A stretch of DNA of 64,000 nucleotides, taken from assembly GCF_040115645.1 (NCBI RefSeq), contig NW_027096008.1:558001-622000 (forward strand). The letters are read 5' to 3'. Below are positions 1 through 11,040 of this stretch, in pieces. Position 1 is the stretch's first letter; each line of letters starts with the position of its first letter. The notes under the pieces were generated by a model. The model was not told the origin of the DNA. It saw only the letters and a program-made list of their open reading frames with translations, and searched no databases. Source of the stretch: Euwallacea fornicatus (taxonomy: Eukaryota > Arthropoda > Insecta > Coleoptera > Curculionidae). A program made the translations under genes and the position numbers.

Positions 1-110
1 CTCTGAAGCTCGATAACTTTGGCAAATGTGGACCAAATTTGTTACACAAAGTGTCAAAGTAATCACCTCAACGAGATTTTGAAGATGTCACAACACATCA
101 TGATTACCTC

Positions 111-128
111 TTGTTGAACTTCCAAGAA
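111..128 (+). other. Heat-shock-element-like pentamer array (one per monomer)
   Basis: TTGTTGAACTTCCAAGAA reads as TTG-nn-GAA-nn-TCC-nn-GAA, 10 of 12 fixed bases of the alternating TTC/GAA heat shock factor element. It lies at monomer positions 107-124 and recurs in nearly every monomer. Position 115, a spacer base, takes all four bases (T and C commonly, G near 3110, A near 26890), while the flanking triplets are mostly constant. Exceptions are CCAAGGAAAA and CCATGAAAA units. Binding is not shown; this is a motif resemblance. Confidence 0.4.
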
Positions 129-153
129 AAATAGTACTTTATGTGCTCAAACA

Positions 154-166
154 CACAACTTTTGTG
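154..166 (+). other. Short dyad CACAA-CTT-TTGTG (example)
   Basis: Five-base perfect inverted repeat around a three-base centre at monomer positions 150-162. CACATATTTTGTG units keep CACA/TGTG, and the +1 units extend the arms to CACAAA/TTTGTG around TT. It is one of two short dyads in the monomer. Confidence 0.5.
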
Positions 167-242
167 ACTTTTCAAATTTTGAAGCGCGATAACTTCGCCA
201 AATGTGGACCAAATTTCTTAAACAAAGTGTCAAATTAATTAG

Positions 243-251
243 CTCGACGAG
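243..251 (+). other. Short dyad CTCG-A-CGAG (example)
   Basis: Perfect four-base inverted repeat with one central base at monomer positions 63-71, holding two of the few CpG sites of the monomer. Units with CTCAACGAG lose one pair, and AAGGTTATG units (CTCGACAAG) lose another. Confidence 0.5.
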
Positions 252-544
252 ATTTTGAATATGTCACAACACATCATGATTGCATCTTGTTGAATTTCCA
301 AGAAAAATAGTACTTTATGTGCTCAAACACACAACTTTTGTGACTTTTCCAATTTTGAAGCTCGATAACTTCGGCAAATGTGGACCAAATTTGTTAACCA
401 AAGTGTCAAATTCATCAGCTCGACGAGATCTTTAAAATGACACAACAATTCATGATTGCATCTTGTTGAATTTCCAAGAAAAATAGTACTTTATGTGCTC
501 AAACACACAACTTTTGTGACTTTTCAAACTTTGAAGCTCGATAA

Positions 545-561
545 CTTCGGCAAATGTGGAC
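545..561 (+). other. Weak CENP-B-box-like 17-mer (example)
   Basis: CTTCGGCAAATGTGGAC compared with the mammalian core nTTCGnnnnAnnCGGGn matches seven of nine core bases (TTCG, A, GG) and misses two. It is present only in monomers with CTTCGGC at positions 13-29; TTTGGC and CATTGGC monomers lose at least one further base. The resemblance may be chance. Confidence 0.2.
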
Positions 562-1479
562 CAAATTTGTTAAACAAAGTGTCAAATTAATCAGCTCGAT
601 AAGGTTATGAAGATGTCACAACACACCATGATTACATCTTGTTGAACTTCCAAGAAAAATAGTACTTTATGTGCTCAAACACACAAGTTTTGTGACTTTT
701 CCAATTTTGAAGCTCGATAACTTTGGCAAATGTGGACCAAATTTGTTAAACAAAGTGTCAAATTAATCAGCTCGACAAGGTTATGAAGATGTCACAACAC
801 ACCATGATTACATCTTGTTGAACTTCCAAGAAAAATAGTACTTTAAATGCTCAAACACACATATTTTGTGACTTTTCAAACTCTGAAGCTCGATAACTTT
901 GGCAAATGTGGACCAAATTTGTTACACAAAGTGTCAAATTAATCAGCTCGACGAGATTTTGAAGATGTCACAACACATCATGATTACATCTTGTTGAACT
1001 TCCAAGAAAAATAGTACTTTATATGCTCAAACACACATATTTTGTGACTTTTCAAACTCTGAAGCTCGATAACTTTGGCAAATGTGGACCAAATTTGTTA
1101 CACAAAGTGTCAAAGTAATCACCTCAACGAGATTTTGAAGATGTCACAACACATCATGATTACCTCTTGTTGAACTTCCAAGAAAAATAGTACTTTATGT
1201 GCTCAAACACACAACTTTTGTGACTTTTCAAACTTTGAAGCTCGATAACTTCGGCAAATGTGGACCACATTTCTTAAACAAAGTGTCAAATTAATTAGTT
1301 CGACGAGATTTTGAATATGTCACAACACATCATGATTGCATCTTGTTGAATTTCCAAGAAAAATAGTACTTTATGTGCTCAAACACACAACTTTTGTGAC
1401 TTTTCCAATTTTGAAGCTCGATAACTTCGGCAAATGAAGACCAAATTTGTTAAACAAAGTGTCAAATTAATCAGCTCGA

Positions 1480-4200
1480 CGAGATTTTGAATATGTCACA
1501 ACACATCATGATTGCATCTTGTTGAATTTCCAAGAAAAATAGTACTTTATGTGCTCAAACACACAACTTTTGTGACTTTTCCAATTTTGAAGCTCGATAA
1601 CTTCGGCAAATGAGGACCAAATTTGTTAAACAAAGTGTCAAATTAATCAGCTCGACGAGATTTTGAAGATGTCACAACACATCATGATTACATCTTGTTG
1701 AACTTCCAAGAAAAATAGTACTTTAAATGCTCAAACACACATATTTTGTGACTTTTCAAACTCTGAAGCTCGATAACTTTGGCAAATGTGGACCAAATTT
1801 GTTACACAAAGTGTCAAATTAATCAGCTCGACGAGATTTTGAAGATGTCACAACACATCATGATTACATCTTGTTGAACTTCCAAGAAAAATAGTACTTT
1901 ATATGCTCAAACACACATATTTTGTGACTTTTCAAACTCTGAAGCTCGATAACTTTGGCAAATGTGGACCAAATTTGTTACACAAAGTGTCAAAGTAATC
2001 ACCTCAACGAGATTTTGAAGATGTCACAACACATCATGATTACCTCTTGTTGAACTTCCAAGAAAAATAGTACTTTAAATGCTCAAACACACATATTTTG
2101 TGACTTTTCAAACTCTGAAGCTCGATAACTTTGGCAAATGTGGACCAAATTTGTTAAACAAAGTGTCAAATTAATCAGCTCGACGAGATTTTGAATATGT
2201 CACAACACATCATGATTGCATCTTGTTGAATTTCCAAGAAAAATAGTACTTTATGTGCTCAAACACACATATTTTGTGACTTTTCAAACTCTGAAGCTCG
2301 ATAACTTTGGCAAATGTCGACCAAATTTGTTACACAAAGTGTCAAAGTAATCACCTCAACGAGATTTTGAAGATGTCACAACACATCATGATTACATCTT
2401 GTTGAACTTCCAAGAAAAATAGTACTTTATGTGCTCAAACACACATATTTTGTGACTTTTCAAACTCTGAAGCTCGATAACTTCGGCAAATGTGGACCAA
2501 ATTTCTTAAACAAAGTGTCAAATTAATAAGCTCAACGAGATTTTGAAGATGTCACAACAAATCATGATTGCATCTTGTTGAATTTCCAAGAAAAATAGTA
2601 CTTTATGTGCTCAAACACACAACTTTTGTGACTTTTCCAATTTTGAAGCTCGATAACTTCGGCAAATGAGGACCAAATTTGTTAAACAAAGTGTCAAATT
2701 AATCAGCTCGACGAGATTTTGAAGATGTCACAACACATCATGATTGCATCTTGTTGAATTTCCATGAAAAATAGTACTTTATGTGCTCAAACACACAACT
2801 TTTGTGACTTTTCAAACTCTGAAGCTCGATAACTTTGGCAAATGTGGACCAAATTTGTTACACAAAGTGTCAAAGTAATCACCTCAACGAGATTTTGAAG
2901 ATGTCACAACACATCATGATTACCTCTTGTTGAATTTCCAAGAAAAATAGTACTTTATGTGCTCAAACACACAACTTTTGTGACTTTTCCAATTTTGAAG
3001 CTCGATAACTTTGGCAAATGTGGACCAAATTTGTTAACCAAAGTGTCAAATTAATCAGCTCGACGAGATCTTTGAAATGACACAACAATTCATGATTGCA
3101 TCTTGTTGAAGTTCCAAGAAAAATAGTACTTTATGTGCTCAAACACACATATTTTGTGACTTTTCCAATTTTGAAGCTCGATAACTTCGGCAAATGGGGA
3201 CCAAATTTGTTAAACAAAGTGTCAAATTAATCAGCTCGACGAGATTTTGAAGATGTCACAACACATCATGATTGCATCTTGTTGAATTTCCAAGAAAAAT
3301 AGTACTTTATGTGCTCAAACACACATATTTTGTGACTTTTCAAACTCTGAAGCTCGATAACTTTGGCAAATGTGGACCAAATTTGTTACACAAAGTGTCA
3401 AAGTAATCACCTCAACGAGATTTTGAAGATGTCACAACACATCATGATTACATCTTGTTGAACTTCCAAGAAAAATAGTACTTTATGTGCTCAAACACAC
3501 ATATTTTGTGACTTTTCAAACCCTGAAGCTCGATAACTTCGGCAAATGTGGACCAAATTTCTTAAACAAAGTGTCAAATTAATAAGCTCAACGAGATTTT
3601 GAAGATGTCACAACAAATCATGATTGCATCTTGTTGAATTTCCAAGAAAAATAGTACTTTATGTGCTCAAACACACAACTTTTGTGACTTTTCCAATTTT
3701 GAAGCTCGATAACTTCGGCAAATGAGGACCAAATTTGTTAAACAAAGTGTCAAATTAATCAGCTCGACGAGATTTTGAAGATGTCACAACACATCATGAT
3801 TGCATCTTGTTGAATTTCCATGAAAAATAGTACTTTATGTGCTCAAACACACAACTTTTGTGACTTTTCCAATTTTGAAGCTCGATAACTTTGGCAAATG
3901 TGGACCAAATTTGTTAACCAAAGTGTCAAATTAATCAGCTCGACGAGATCTTTAAAATGACACAACAATTCATGATTGCATCTTGTTGAATTTCCAAGAA
4001 AAATAGTACTTTATGTGCTCAAACACACAACTTTTGTGACTTTTCCAATTTTGAAGCTCGATAACTTTGGCAAATGTGGACCAAATTTGTTAAACAAAGT
4101 GTCAAATTAATCAGCTCGACAAGGTTATGAAGATGTCACAACACACCATGATTACATCTTGTTGAACTTCCAAGAAAAATAGTACTTTATATGCTCAAAC
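1480..4200 (+). repeat. Zone I long duplication, copy 1
   Basis: Matches 6232-8952 at a shift of exactly 4752 bp (27 monomers). Shared rare markers include TTTAAATGC at 1721 and 6473, TGTCGACC at 2311 and 7063, and AAACCCTGAAG near 3530 and 8273. The match is broken over one monomer, about 1955-2145, where the second copy carries a different monomer in the same register. Ends are approximate, judged by where diagnostic variants stop agreeing. Confidence 0.8.
2145..2700 (+). repeat. Three-monomer block repeated at 4433 and 6897
   Basis: This block around the TGTCGACC tag (about 2145-2700) recurs at about 4433-4990 (shift 2288, 13 monomers) and again within 6897 onward (shift 4752). Downstream of the block the 4433 copy diverges: it has the GATCTTTAAAATGAC class where this copy has GATTTTGAAGATGTC. 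It shows that blocks much smaller than the 27-monomer unit were copied independently. Confidence 0.7.
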
Positions 4201-4280
4201 ACCCATATTTTGTGACTTTTCAAACTCTGAAGCTCGATAACTTTGGCAAATGTGGACCAAATTTGTTACACAAAGTGTCA
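3530..4280 (+). repeat. Four-monomer block repeated at 5290-6040
   Basis: Matches 5290-6040 at a shift of 1760 bp (10 monomers), including the CCATGAAAAATAG variant, the GATCTTTAAAATGAC unit and the AAGGTTATG unit. One visible substitution is ACCCATATTT near 4201 against ACACATATTT near 5961. Ends are approximate. Confidence 0.7.
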
Positions 4281-6231
4281 AAGTAATCACCTCAACGAGA
4301 TTTTGAAGATGTCACAACACATCATGATTGCATCTTGTTGAATTTCCAAGAAAAATAGTACTTTATGTGCTCAAACACACAACTTTTGTGACTTTTCCAA
4401 TTTTGAAGCTCGATAACTTCGGCAAATGAGGACCAAATTTGTTAAACAAAGTGTCAAATTAATCAGCTCGACGAGATTTTGAATATGTCACAACACATCA
4501 TGATTGCATCTTGTTGAATTTCCAAGAAAAATAGTACTTTATGTGCTCAAACACACATATTTTGTGACTTTTCAAACTCTGAAGCTCGATAACTTTGGCA
4601 AATGTCGACCAAATTTGTTACACAAAGTGTCAAAGTAATCACCTCAACGAGATTTTGAAGATGTCACAACACATCATGATTACATCTTGTTGAACTTCCA
4701 AGAAAAATAGTACTTTATGTGCTCAAACACACATATTTTGTGACTTTTCAAACTCTGAAGCTCGATAACTTCGGCAAATGTGGACCAAATTTCTTAAACA
4801 AAGTGTCAAATTAATAAGCTCAACGAGATTTTGAAGATGTCACAACAAATCATGATTGCATCTTGTTGAATTTCCAAGAAAAATAGTACTTTATGTGCTC
4901 AAACACACAACTTTTGTGACTTTTCCAATTTTGAAGCTCGATAACTTCGGCAAATGAGGACCAAATTTGTTAAACAAAGTGTCAAATTAATCAGCTCGAC
5001 GAGATCTTTAAAATGACACAACAATTCATGATTGCATCTTGTTGAATTTCCATGAAAAATAGTACTTTATGTGCTCAAACACACAACTTTTGTGACTTTT
5101 CCAATTTTGAAGCTCGATAACTTTGGCAAATGTGGACCAAATTTGTTAACCAAAGTGTCAAATTAATCAGCTCGACGAGATCTTTAAAATGACACAACAA
5201 TTCATGATTGCATCTTGTTGAATTTCCAAGAAAAATAGTACTTTATGTGCTCAAACACACAACTTTTGTGACTTTTCCAATTTTGAAGCTCGATAACTTC
5301 GGCAAATGTGGACCAAATTTCTTAAACAAAGTGTCAAATTAATAAGCTCAACGAGATTTTGAAGATGTCACAACAAATCATGATTGCATCTTGTTGAATT
5401 TCCAAGAAAAATAGTACTTTATGTGCTCAAACACACAACTTTTGTGACTTTTCCAATTTTGAAGCTCGATAACTTCGGCAAATGAGGACCAAATTTGTTA
5501 AACAAAGTGTCAAATTAATCAGCTCGACGAGATTTTGAAGATGTCACAACACATCATGATTGCATCTTGTTGAATTTCCATGAAAAATAGTACTTTATGT
5601 GCTCAAACACACAACTTTTGTGACTTTTCCAATTTTGAAGCTCGATAACTTTGGCAAATGTGGACCAAATTTGTTAACCAAAGTGTCAAATTAATCAGCT
5701 CGACGAGATCTTTAAAATGACACAACAATTCATGATTGCATCTTGTTGAATTTCCAAGAAAAATAGTACTTTATGTGCTCAAACACACAACTTTTGTGAC
5801 TTTTCCAATTTTGAAGCTCGATAACTTTGGCAAATGTGGACCAAATTTGTTAAACAAAGTGTCAAATTAATCAGCTCGACAAGGTTATGAAGATGTCACA
5901 ACACACCATGATTACATCTTGTTGAACTTCCAAGAAAAATAGTACTTTATATGCTCAAACACACATATTTTGTGACTTTTCAAACTCTGAAGCTCGATAA
6001 CTTTGGCAAATGTGGACCAAATTTGTTACACAAAGTGTCAAATTAATCAGCTCGACGAGATTTTGAAGATGTCACAACACATCATGATTACCTCTTGTTG
6101 AACTTCCAAGAAAAATAGTACTTTATGTGCTCAAACACACATCTTTTGTGACTTTTCAAATTTTGAAGCTCGATAACTTCGCCAAATGTGGACCAAATTT
6201 CTTAAACAAAGTGTCAAATTAATTAGCTCGA

Positions 6232-8952
6232 CGAGATTTTGAATATGTCACAACACATCATGATTGCATCTTGTTGAATTTCCAAGAAAAATAGTACTTT
6301 ATGTGCTCAAACACACAACTTTTGTGACTTTTCCAATTTTGAAGCTCGATAACTTCGGCAAATGAGGACCAAATTTGTTAAACAAAGTGTCAAATTAATC
6401 AGCTCGACGAGATTTTGAAGATGTCACAACACATCATGATTACATCTTGTTGAACTTCCAAGAAAAATAGTACTTTAAATGCTCAAACACACATATTTTG
6501 TGACTTTTCAAACTCTGAAGCTCGATAACTTTGGCAAATGTGGACCAAATTTGTTACACAAAGTGTCAAATTAATCAGCTCGACGAGATTTTGAAGATGT
6601 CACAACACATCATGATTACATCTTGTTGAACTTCCAAGAAAAATAGTACTTTATATGCTCAAACACACATATTTTGTGACTTTTCAAACTCTGAAGCTCG
6701 ATAACTTTGGTAAATGTGGACCACATTTCTTAAACAAAGTGTCAAATTAATTAGTTCGACGAGATTTTGAATATGTCACAACACATCATGATTGCATCTT
6801 GTTGAATTTCCAAGAAAAATAGTACTTTATGTGCTCAAACACACAACTTTTGTGACTTTTCCAATTTTGAAGCTCGATAACTTCGGCAAATGAAGACCAA
6901 ATTTGTTAAACAAAGTGTCAAATTAATCAGCTCGACGAGATTTTGAATATGTCACAACACATCATGATTGCATCTTGTTGAATTTCCAAGAAAAATAGTA
7001 CTTTATGTGCTCAAACACACATATTTTGTGACTTTTCAAACTCTGAAGCTCGATAACTTTGGCAAATGTCGACCAAATTTGTTACACAAAGTGTCAAAGT
7101 AATCACCTCAACGAGATTTTGAAGATGTCACAACACATCATGATTACATCTTGTTGAACTTCCAAGAAAAATAGTACTTTATGTGCTCAAACACACATAT
7201 TTTGTGACTTTTCAAACTCTGAAGCTCGATAACTTCGGCAAATGTGGACCAAATTTCTTAAACAAAGTGTCAAATTAATAAGCTCAACGAGATTTTGAAG
7301 ATGTCACAACAAATCATGATTGCATCTTGTTGAATTTCCAAGAAAAATAGTACTTTATGTGCTCAAACACACAACTTTTGTGACTTTTCCAATTTTGAAG
7401 CTCGATAACTTCGGCAAATGAGGACCAAATTTGTTAAACAAAGTGTCAAATTAATCAGCTCGACGAGATTTTGAAGATGTCACAACACATCATGATTGCA
7501 TCTTGTTGAATTTCCATGAAAAATAGTACTTTATGTGCTCAAACACACAACTTTTGTGACTTTTCAAACTCTGAAGCTCGATAACTTTGGCAAATGTGGA
7601 CCAAATTTGTTACACAAAGTGTCAAAGTAATCACCTCAACGAGATTTTGAAGATGTCACAACACATCATGATTACCTCTTGTTGAATTTCCAAGAAAAAT
7701 AGTACTTTATGTGCTCAAACACACAACTTTTGTGACTTTTCCAATTTTGAAGCTCGATAACTTTGGCAAATGTGGACCAAATTTGTTAACCAAAGTGTCA
7801 AATTAATCAGCTCGACGAGATCTTTGAAATGACACAACAATTCATGATTGCATCTTGTTGAATTTCCAAGAAAAATAGTACTTTATGCGCTCAAACACAC
7901 AACTTTTGTGACTTTTCCAATTTTGAAGCTCGATAACTTCGGCAAATGGGGACCAAATTTGTTAAACAAAGTGTCAAATTAATCAGCTCGACGAGATTTT
8001 GAAGATGTCACAACACATCATGATTGCATCTTGTTGAATTTCCAAGAAAAATAGTACTTTATGTGCTCAAACACACATATTTTGTGACTTTTCAAACTCT
8101 GAAGCTCGATAACTTTGGCAAATGTGGACCAAATTTGTTACACAAAGTGTCAAAGTAATCACCTCAACGAGATTTTGAAGATGTCACAACACATCATGAT
8201 TACATCTTGTTGAACTTCCAAGAAAAATAGTACTTTATGTGCTCAAACACACATATTTTGTGACTTTTCAAACCCTGAAGCTCGATAACTTCGGCAAATG
8301 TGGACCAAATTTCTTAAACAAAGTGTCAAATTAATAAGCTCAACGAGATTTTGAAGATGTCACAACAAATCATGATTGCATCTTGTTGAATTTCCAAGAA
8401 AAATAGTACTTTATGTGCTCAAACACACAACTTTTGTGACTTTTCCAATTTTGAAGCTCGATAACTTCGGCAAATGAGGACCAAATTTGTTAAACAAAGT
8501 GTCAAATTAATCAGCTCGACGAGATTTTGAAGATGTCACAACACATCATGATTGCATCTTGTTGAATTTCCATGAAAAATAGTACTTTATGTGCTCAAAC
8601 ACACAACTTTTGTGACTTTTCCAATTTTGAAGCTCGATAACTTTGGCAAATGTGGACCAAATTTGTTAACCAAAGTGTCAAATTAATCAGCTCGACGAGA
8701 TCTTTAAAATGACACAACAATTCATGATTGCATCTTGTTGAATTTCCAAGAAAAATAGTACTTTATGTGCTCAAACACACAACTTTTGTGACTTTTCCAA
8801 TTTTGAAGCTCGATAACTTTGGCAAATGTGGACCAAATTTGTTAAACAAAGTGTCAAATTAATCAGCTCGACAAGGTTATGAAGATGTCACAACACACCA
8901 TGATTACATCTTGTTGAACTTCCAAGAAAAATAGTACTTTATATGCTCAAAC
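6232..8952 (+). repeat. Zone I long duplication, copy 2
   Basis: Second copy of 1480-4200. About 6707-6897 instead resembles the monomer starting near 1251 (shared GACCACATTTCTT, TTAGTTCGAC and the following TGAAGACC), at a shift of 5456 bp (31 monomers). At about 8956 the next unit switches to CACATCTTTTG with CTTCGCCAAATG and the match ends. Confidence 0.8.
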
Positions 8953-9852
8953 ACACATCTTTTGTGACTTTTCAAATTTTGAAGCTCGATAACTTCGCCA
9001 AATGTGGACCAAATTTCTTAAACAAAGTGTCAAATTAATTAGCTCGACGAGATTTTGAATATGTCACAACACATCATGATTGCATCTTGTTGAATTTCCA
9101 AGAAAAATAGTACTTTATGTGCTCAAACACACAACTTTTGTGACTTTTCAAACTTTCAAGCTCGATAACTTCGGCAAATGTGGACCAAATTTGTTAAACA
9201 AAGTGTCAAATTAATTAGCTCGACAAGATTTTGAATATGTCACAACACATCATGATTGCATCTTGTTGAACTTCCAAGAAAAATAGTACTTTATGTGCTC
9301 AAACACACAACTTTTGTGACTTTTCCAATTTTGAAGCTCGATAACTTTGGCAAATGTGGACCAAATTTGTTAACCAAAGTGTCTAATTAATCAGCTCGAC
9401 GAGATCTTTAAAATGACACAACAATTCATAATTGCGTCTTGTTGAATTTCCAAGAAAAATAGTACTTTATGTGCTCAAACACACATATTTTGTGACTTTT
9501 CAAACTTTGAAGCTCGACAGCTTCGGCAAATGAAGACCAAATTTGTTAAACAAAGTGTCAAATTAATTAGCTCGACGAGATTTTGAATATGTCACAACAC
9601 ATCATGATTGCATCTTGTTGAATTTCCAAGAAAAATAGTACTTTATGTGCTGAAACACACAAGTTTTGTGACTTTTCCAATTTTGAAGCTCGATAACTTC
9701 GCCAAATGTGGACCAAATTTCTTAAACAAAGTGTCAAATTAATTAGCTCGACGAGATTTTGAATATGTCACAACACACCATGATTACATCTTGTTGAACT
9801 TCCAAGAAAAATAGTACTTTATGTGCTCAAACACACATATTTTGTGACTTTT

Positions 9853-10318
9853 CAAACTCTGAAGCTCGATAACTTTGGCAAATGTGGACCAAATTTGTTA
9901 CACAAAGTGTCAAAGTAATCACCTCAACGAGATTTTGAAGATGTCACAACACATCATGATTACCTCTTGTTGAATTTCCAAGAAAAATAGTACTTTATGT
10001 GCTCAAACACACAACTTTTGTGACTTTTCCAATTTTGAAGCTCGATAACTTTGGCAAATGTGGACCAAATTTGTTAACCAAAGTGTCAAATTAATCAGCT
10101 CGACGAGATCTTTGAAATGACACAACAATTCATGATTGCATCTTGTTGAATTTCCAAGAAAAATAGTACTTTATGTGCTCAAACACACAACTTTTGTGAC
10201 TTTTCCAATTTTGAAGCTCGATAACTTCGGCAAATGGGGACCAAATTTGTTAAACAAAGTGTCAAATTAATCAGCTCGACGAGATTTTGAAGATGTCACA
10301 ACACATCATGATTACCTC
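9853..10318 (+). repeat. TGGGGACC cassette, third copy
   Basis: A run of about 2.6 monomers: a class-L unit, then a GTTAACC unit with GATCTTTGAAATG, then a unit with TGGGGACC. It also appears at 2813-3250 and 7565-8030. The last two copies are 2288 bp (13 monomers) apart and the first two 4752 bp apart. TGGGGACC was seen only in these three places. Confidence 0.75.
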
Positions 10319-11040
10319 TTGTTGAATTTCCAAGAAAAATAGTACTTTATGTGCTCAAACACACAACTTTTGTGACTTTTCCAATTTTGAAGCTCGATAA
10401 CATTGGCAAATGTGGACCAAATTTGTTAAACAAAGTGTCAAATTAATCAGCTCGACGAGATCTTTAAAATGACACAACACACCATAATTACATCTTGTTG
10501 AACTTCCAAGAAAAATAGTACTTTATGTGCTCAAACACACAACTTTTGTGACTTTTCCAATTTTGAAGCTCGATAACTTTGGCAAATGTGGACCAAATTT
10601 GTTAAACAAAGTGTCAAATGATTCAGCTCGACAAGGTTATGAAGATGTCACAACACACCGTGATTACATCTTGTTGAACTTCCAAGAAAAATAGTACTTT
10701 ATGTGCTCAAACACACATATTTTGTGACTTTTCAAACTCTGAAGCTCGATAACTTTGGCAAATGTGGACCAAATTTGTTACACAAAGTGTCAAAGTAATC
10801 ACCTCAACGAGATTTTGAAGATGTCACAACACATCATGATTACCTCTTGTTGAACTTCCAAGAAAAATAGTACTTTATGTGCTAAAACACACAACTTTTG
10901 TGACTTTTCCAATTTTGAAGCTCGATAACTTTGGCAAATGTGGACCAAATTTGTTAAACAAAGTGTCAAATTAATCAGCTCGACGAGATCTTTAAAATGA
11001 CACAACACACCATGATTACATCTTGTTGAACTTCCAAGAA

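Larger units (their letters stand above)
5..180 (+). repeat. First complete 176-bp monomer (reference unit)
   Basis: Used here as the coordinate frame, with position 1 at the G of GAAGCTCG. Variable sites cluster at positions 12-19 (ACTTTGGC, ACTTCGGC, ACATTGGC, ACTTTGGAA, GCTTCGGC), 23-27 (TGTGG, TGAGG, TGAAG, TGGGG, TGTCG), 36-43 (GTTAAAC, CTTAAAC, GTTAACC, GTTACAC), 53-66 (ATTAATCAGCTCGA, AGTAATCACCTCAA, ATTAATCATCTCGA, ATTAATTAGCTCGA), 69-85 (GATTTTGAAGATGTC, GATTTTGAATATGTC, GATCTTTAAAATGAC, AAGGTTATGAAG), 91-103, 139-155 and 166-176. The best conserved stretch is about 105-136, containing TTCCAAGAAAAATAGTACTT. A representative unit has 59 G or C in 176 bases. This copy is of the class with CTCT before the landmark, GTTACAC and CACCTCAAC. 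Confidence 0.95.
1..11030 (+). repeat. Zone I: length-invariant satellite with 27-monomer superperiod
   Basis: About 62 monomers, all exactly in 176-bp phase; no +1 or +3 units occur before 11.9 kb. Variants found mainly here are TGAGGACC, TGGGGACC, TGTCGACC, AATAAGCTCAACG, and TTATATGCTC or TTTAAATGCTC in place of TTATGTGCTC. The TGTCGACC tag sits at 2311, 4599 and 7063, spaced 13 and 14 monomers. AATAAGCTCAACG recurs near 2525, 3581, 4813, 5341, 7277 and 8333. Class-L monomers (CTCT, GTTACAC, CACCTCAAC) here carry TTTGGCAAATG, unlike zones II-V where most carry TTTGGAAAATG. From about 8.95 to 11.0 kb the order is less regular. The zone boundary is my own, based on variant content. Confidence 0.8.

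Noticed and set aside
10799..11008. 69-codon minus-strand ORF
   Set aside because: Chance open frame over little more than one monomer, created by a local combination of variants; similar peptide text appears in the 42416-42679 frame.
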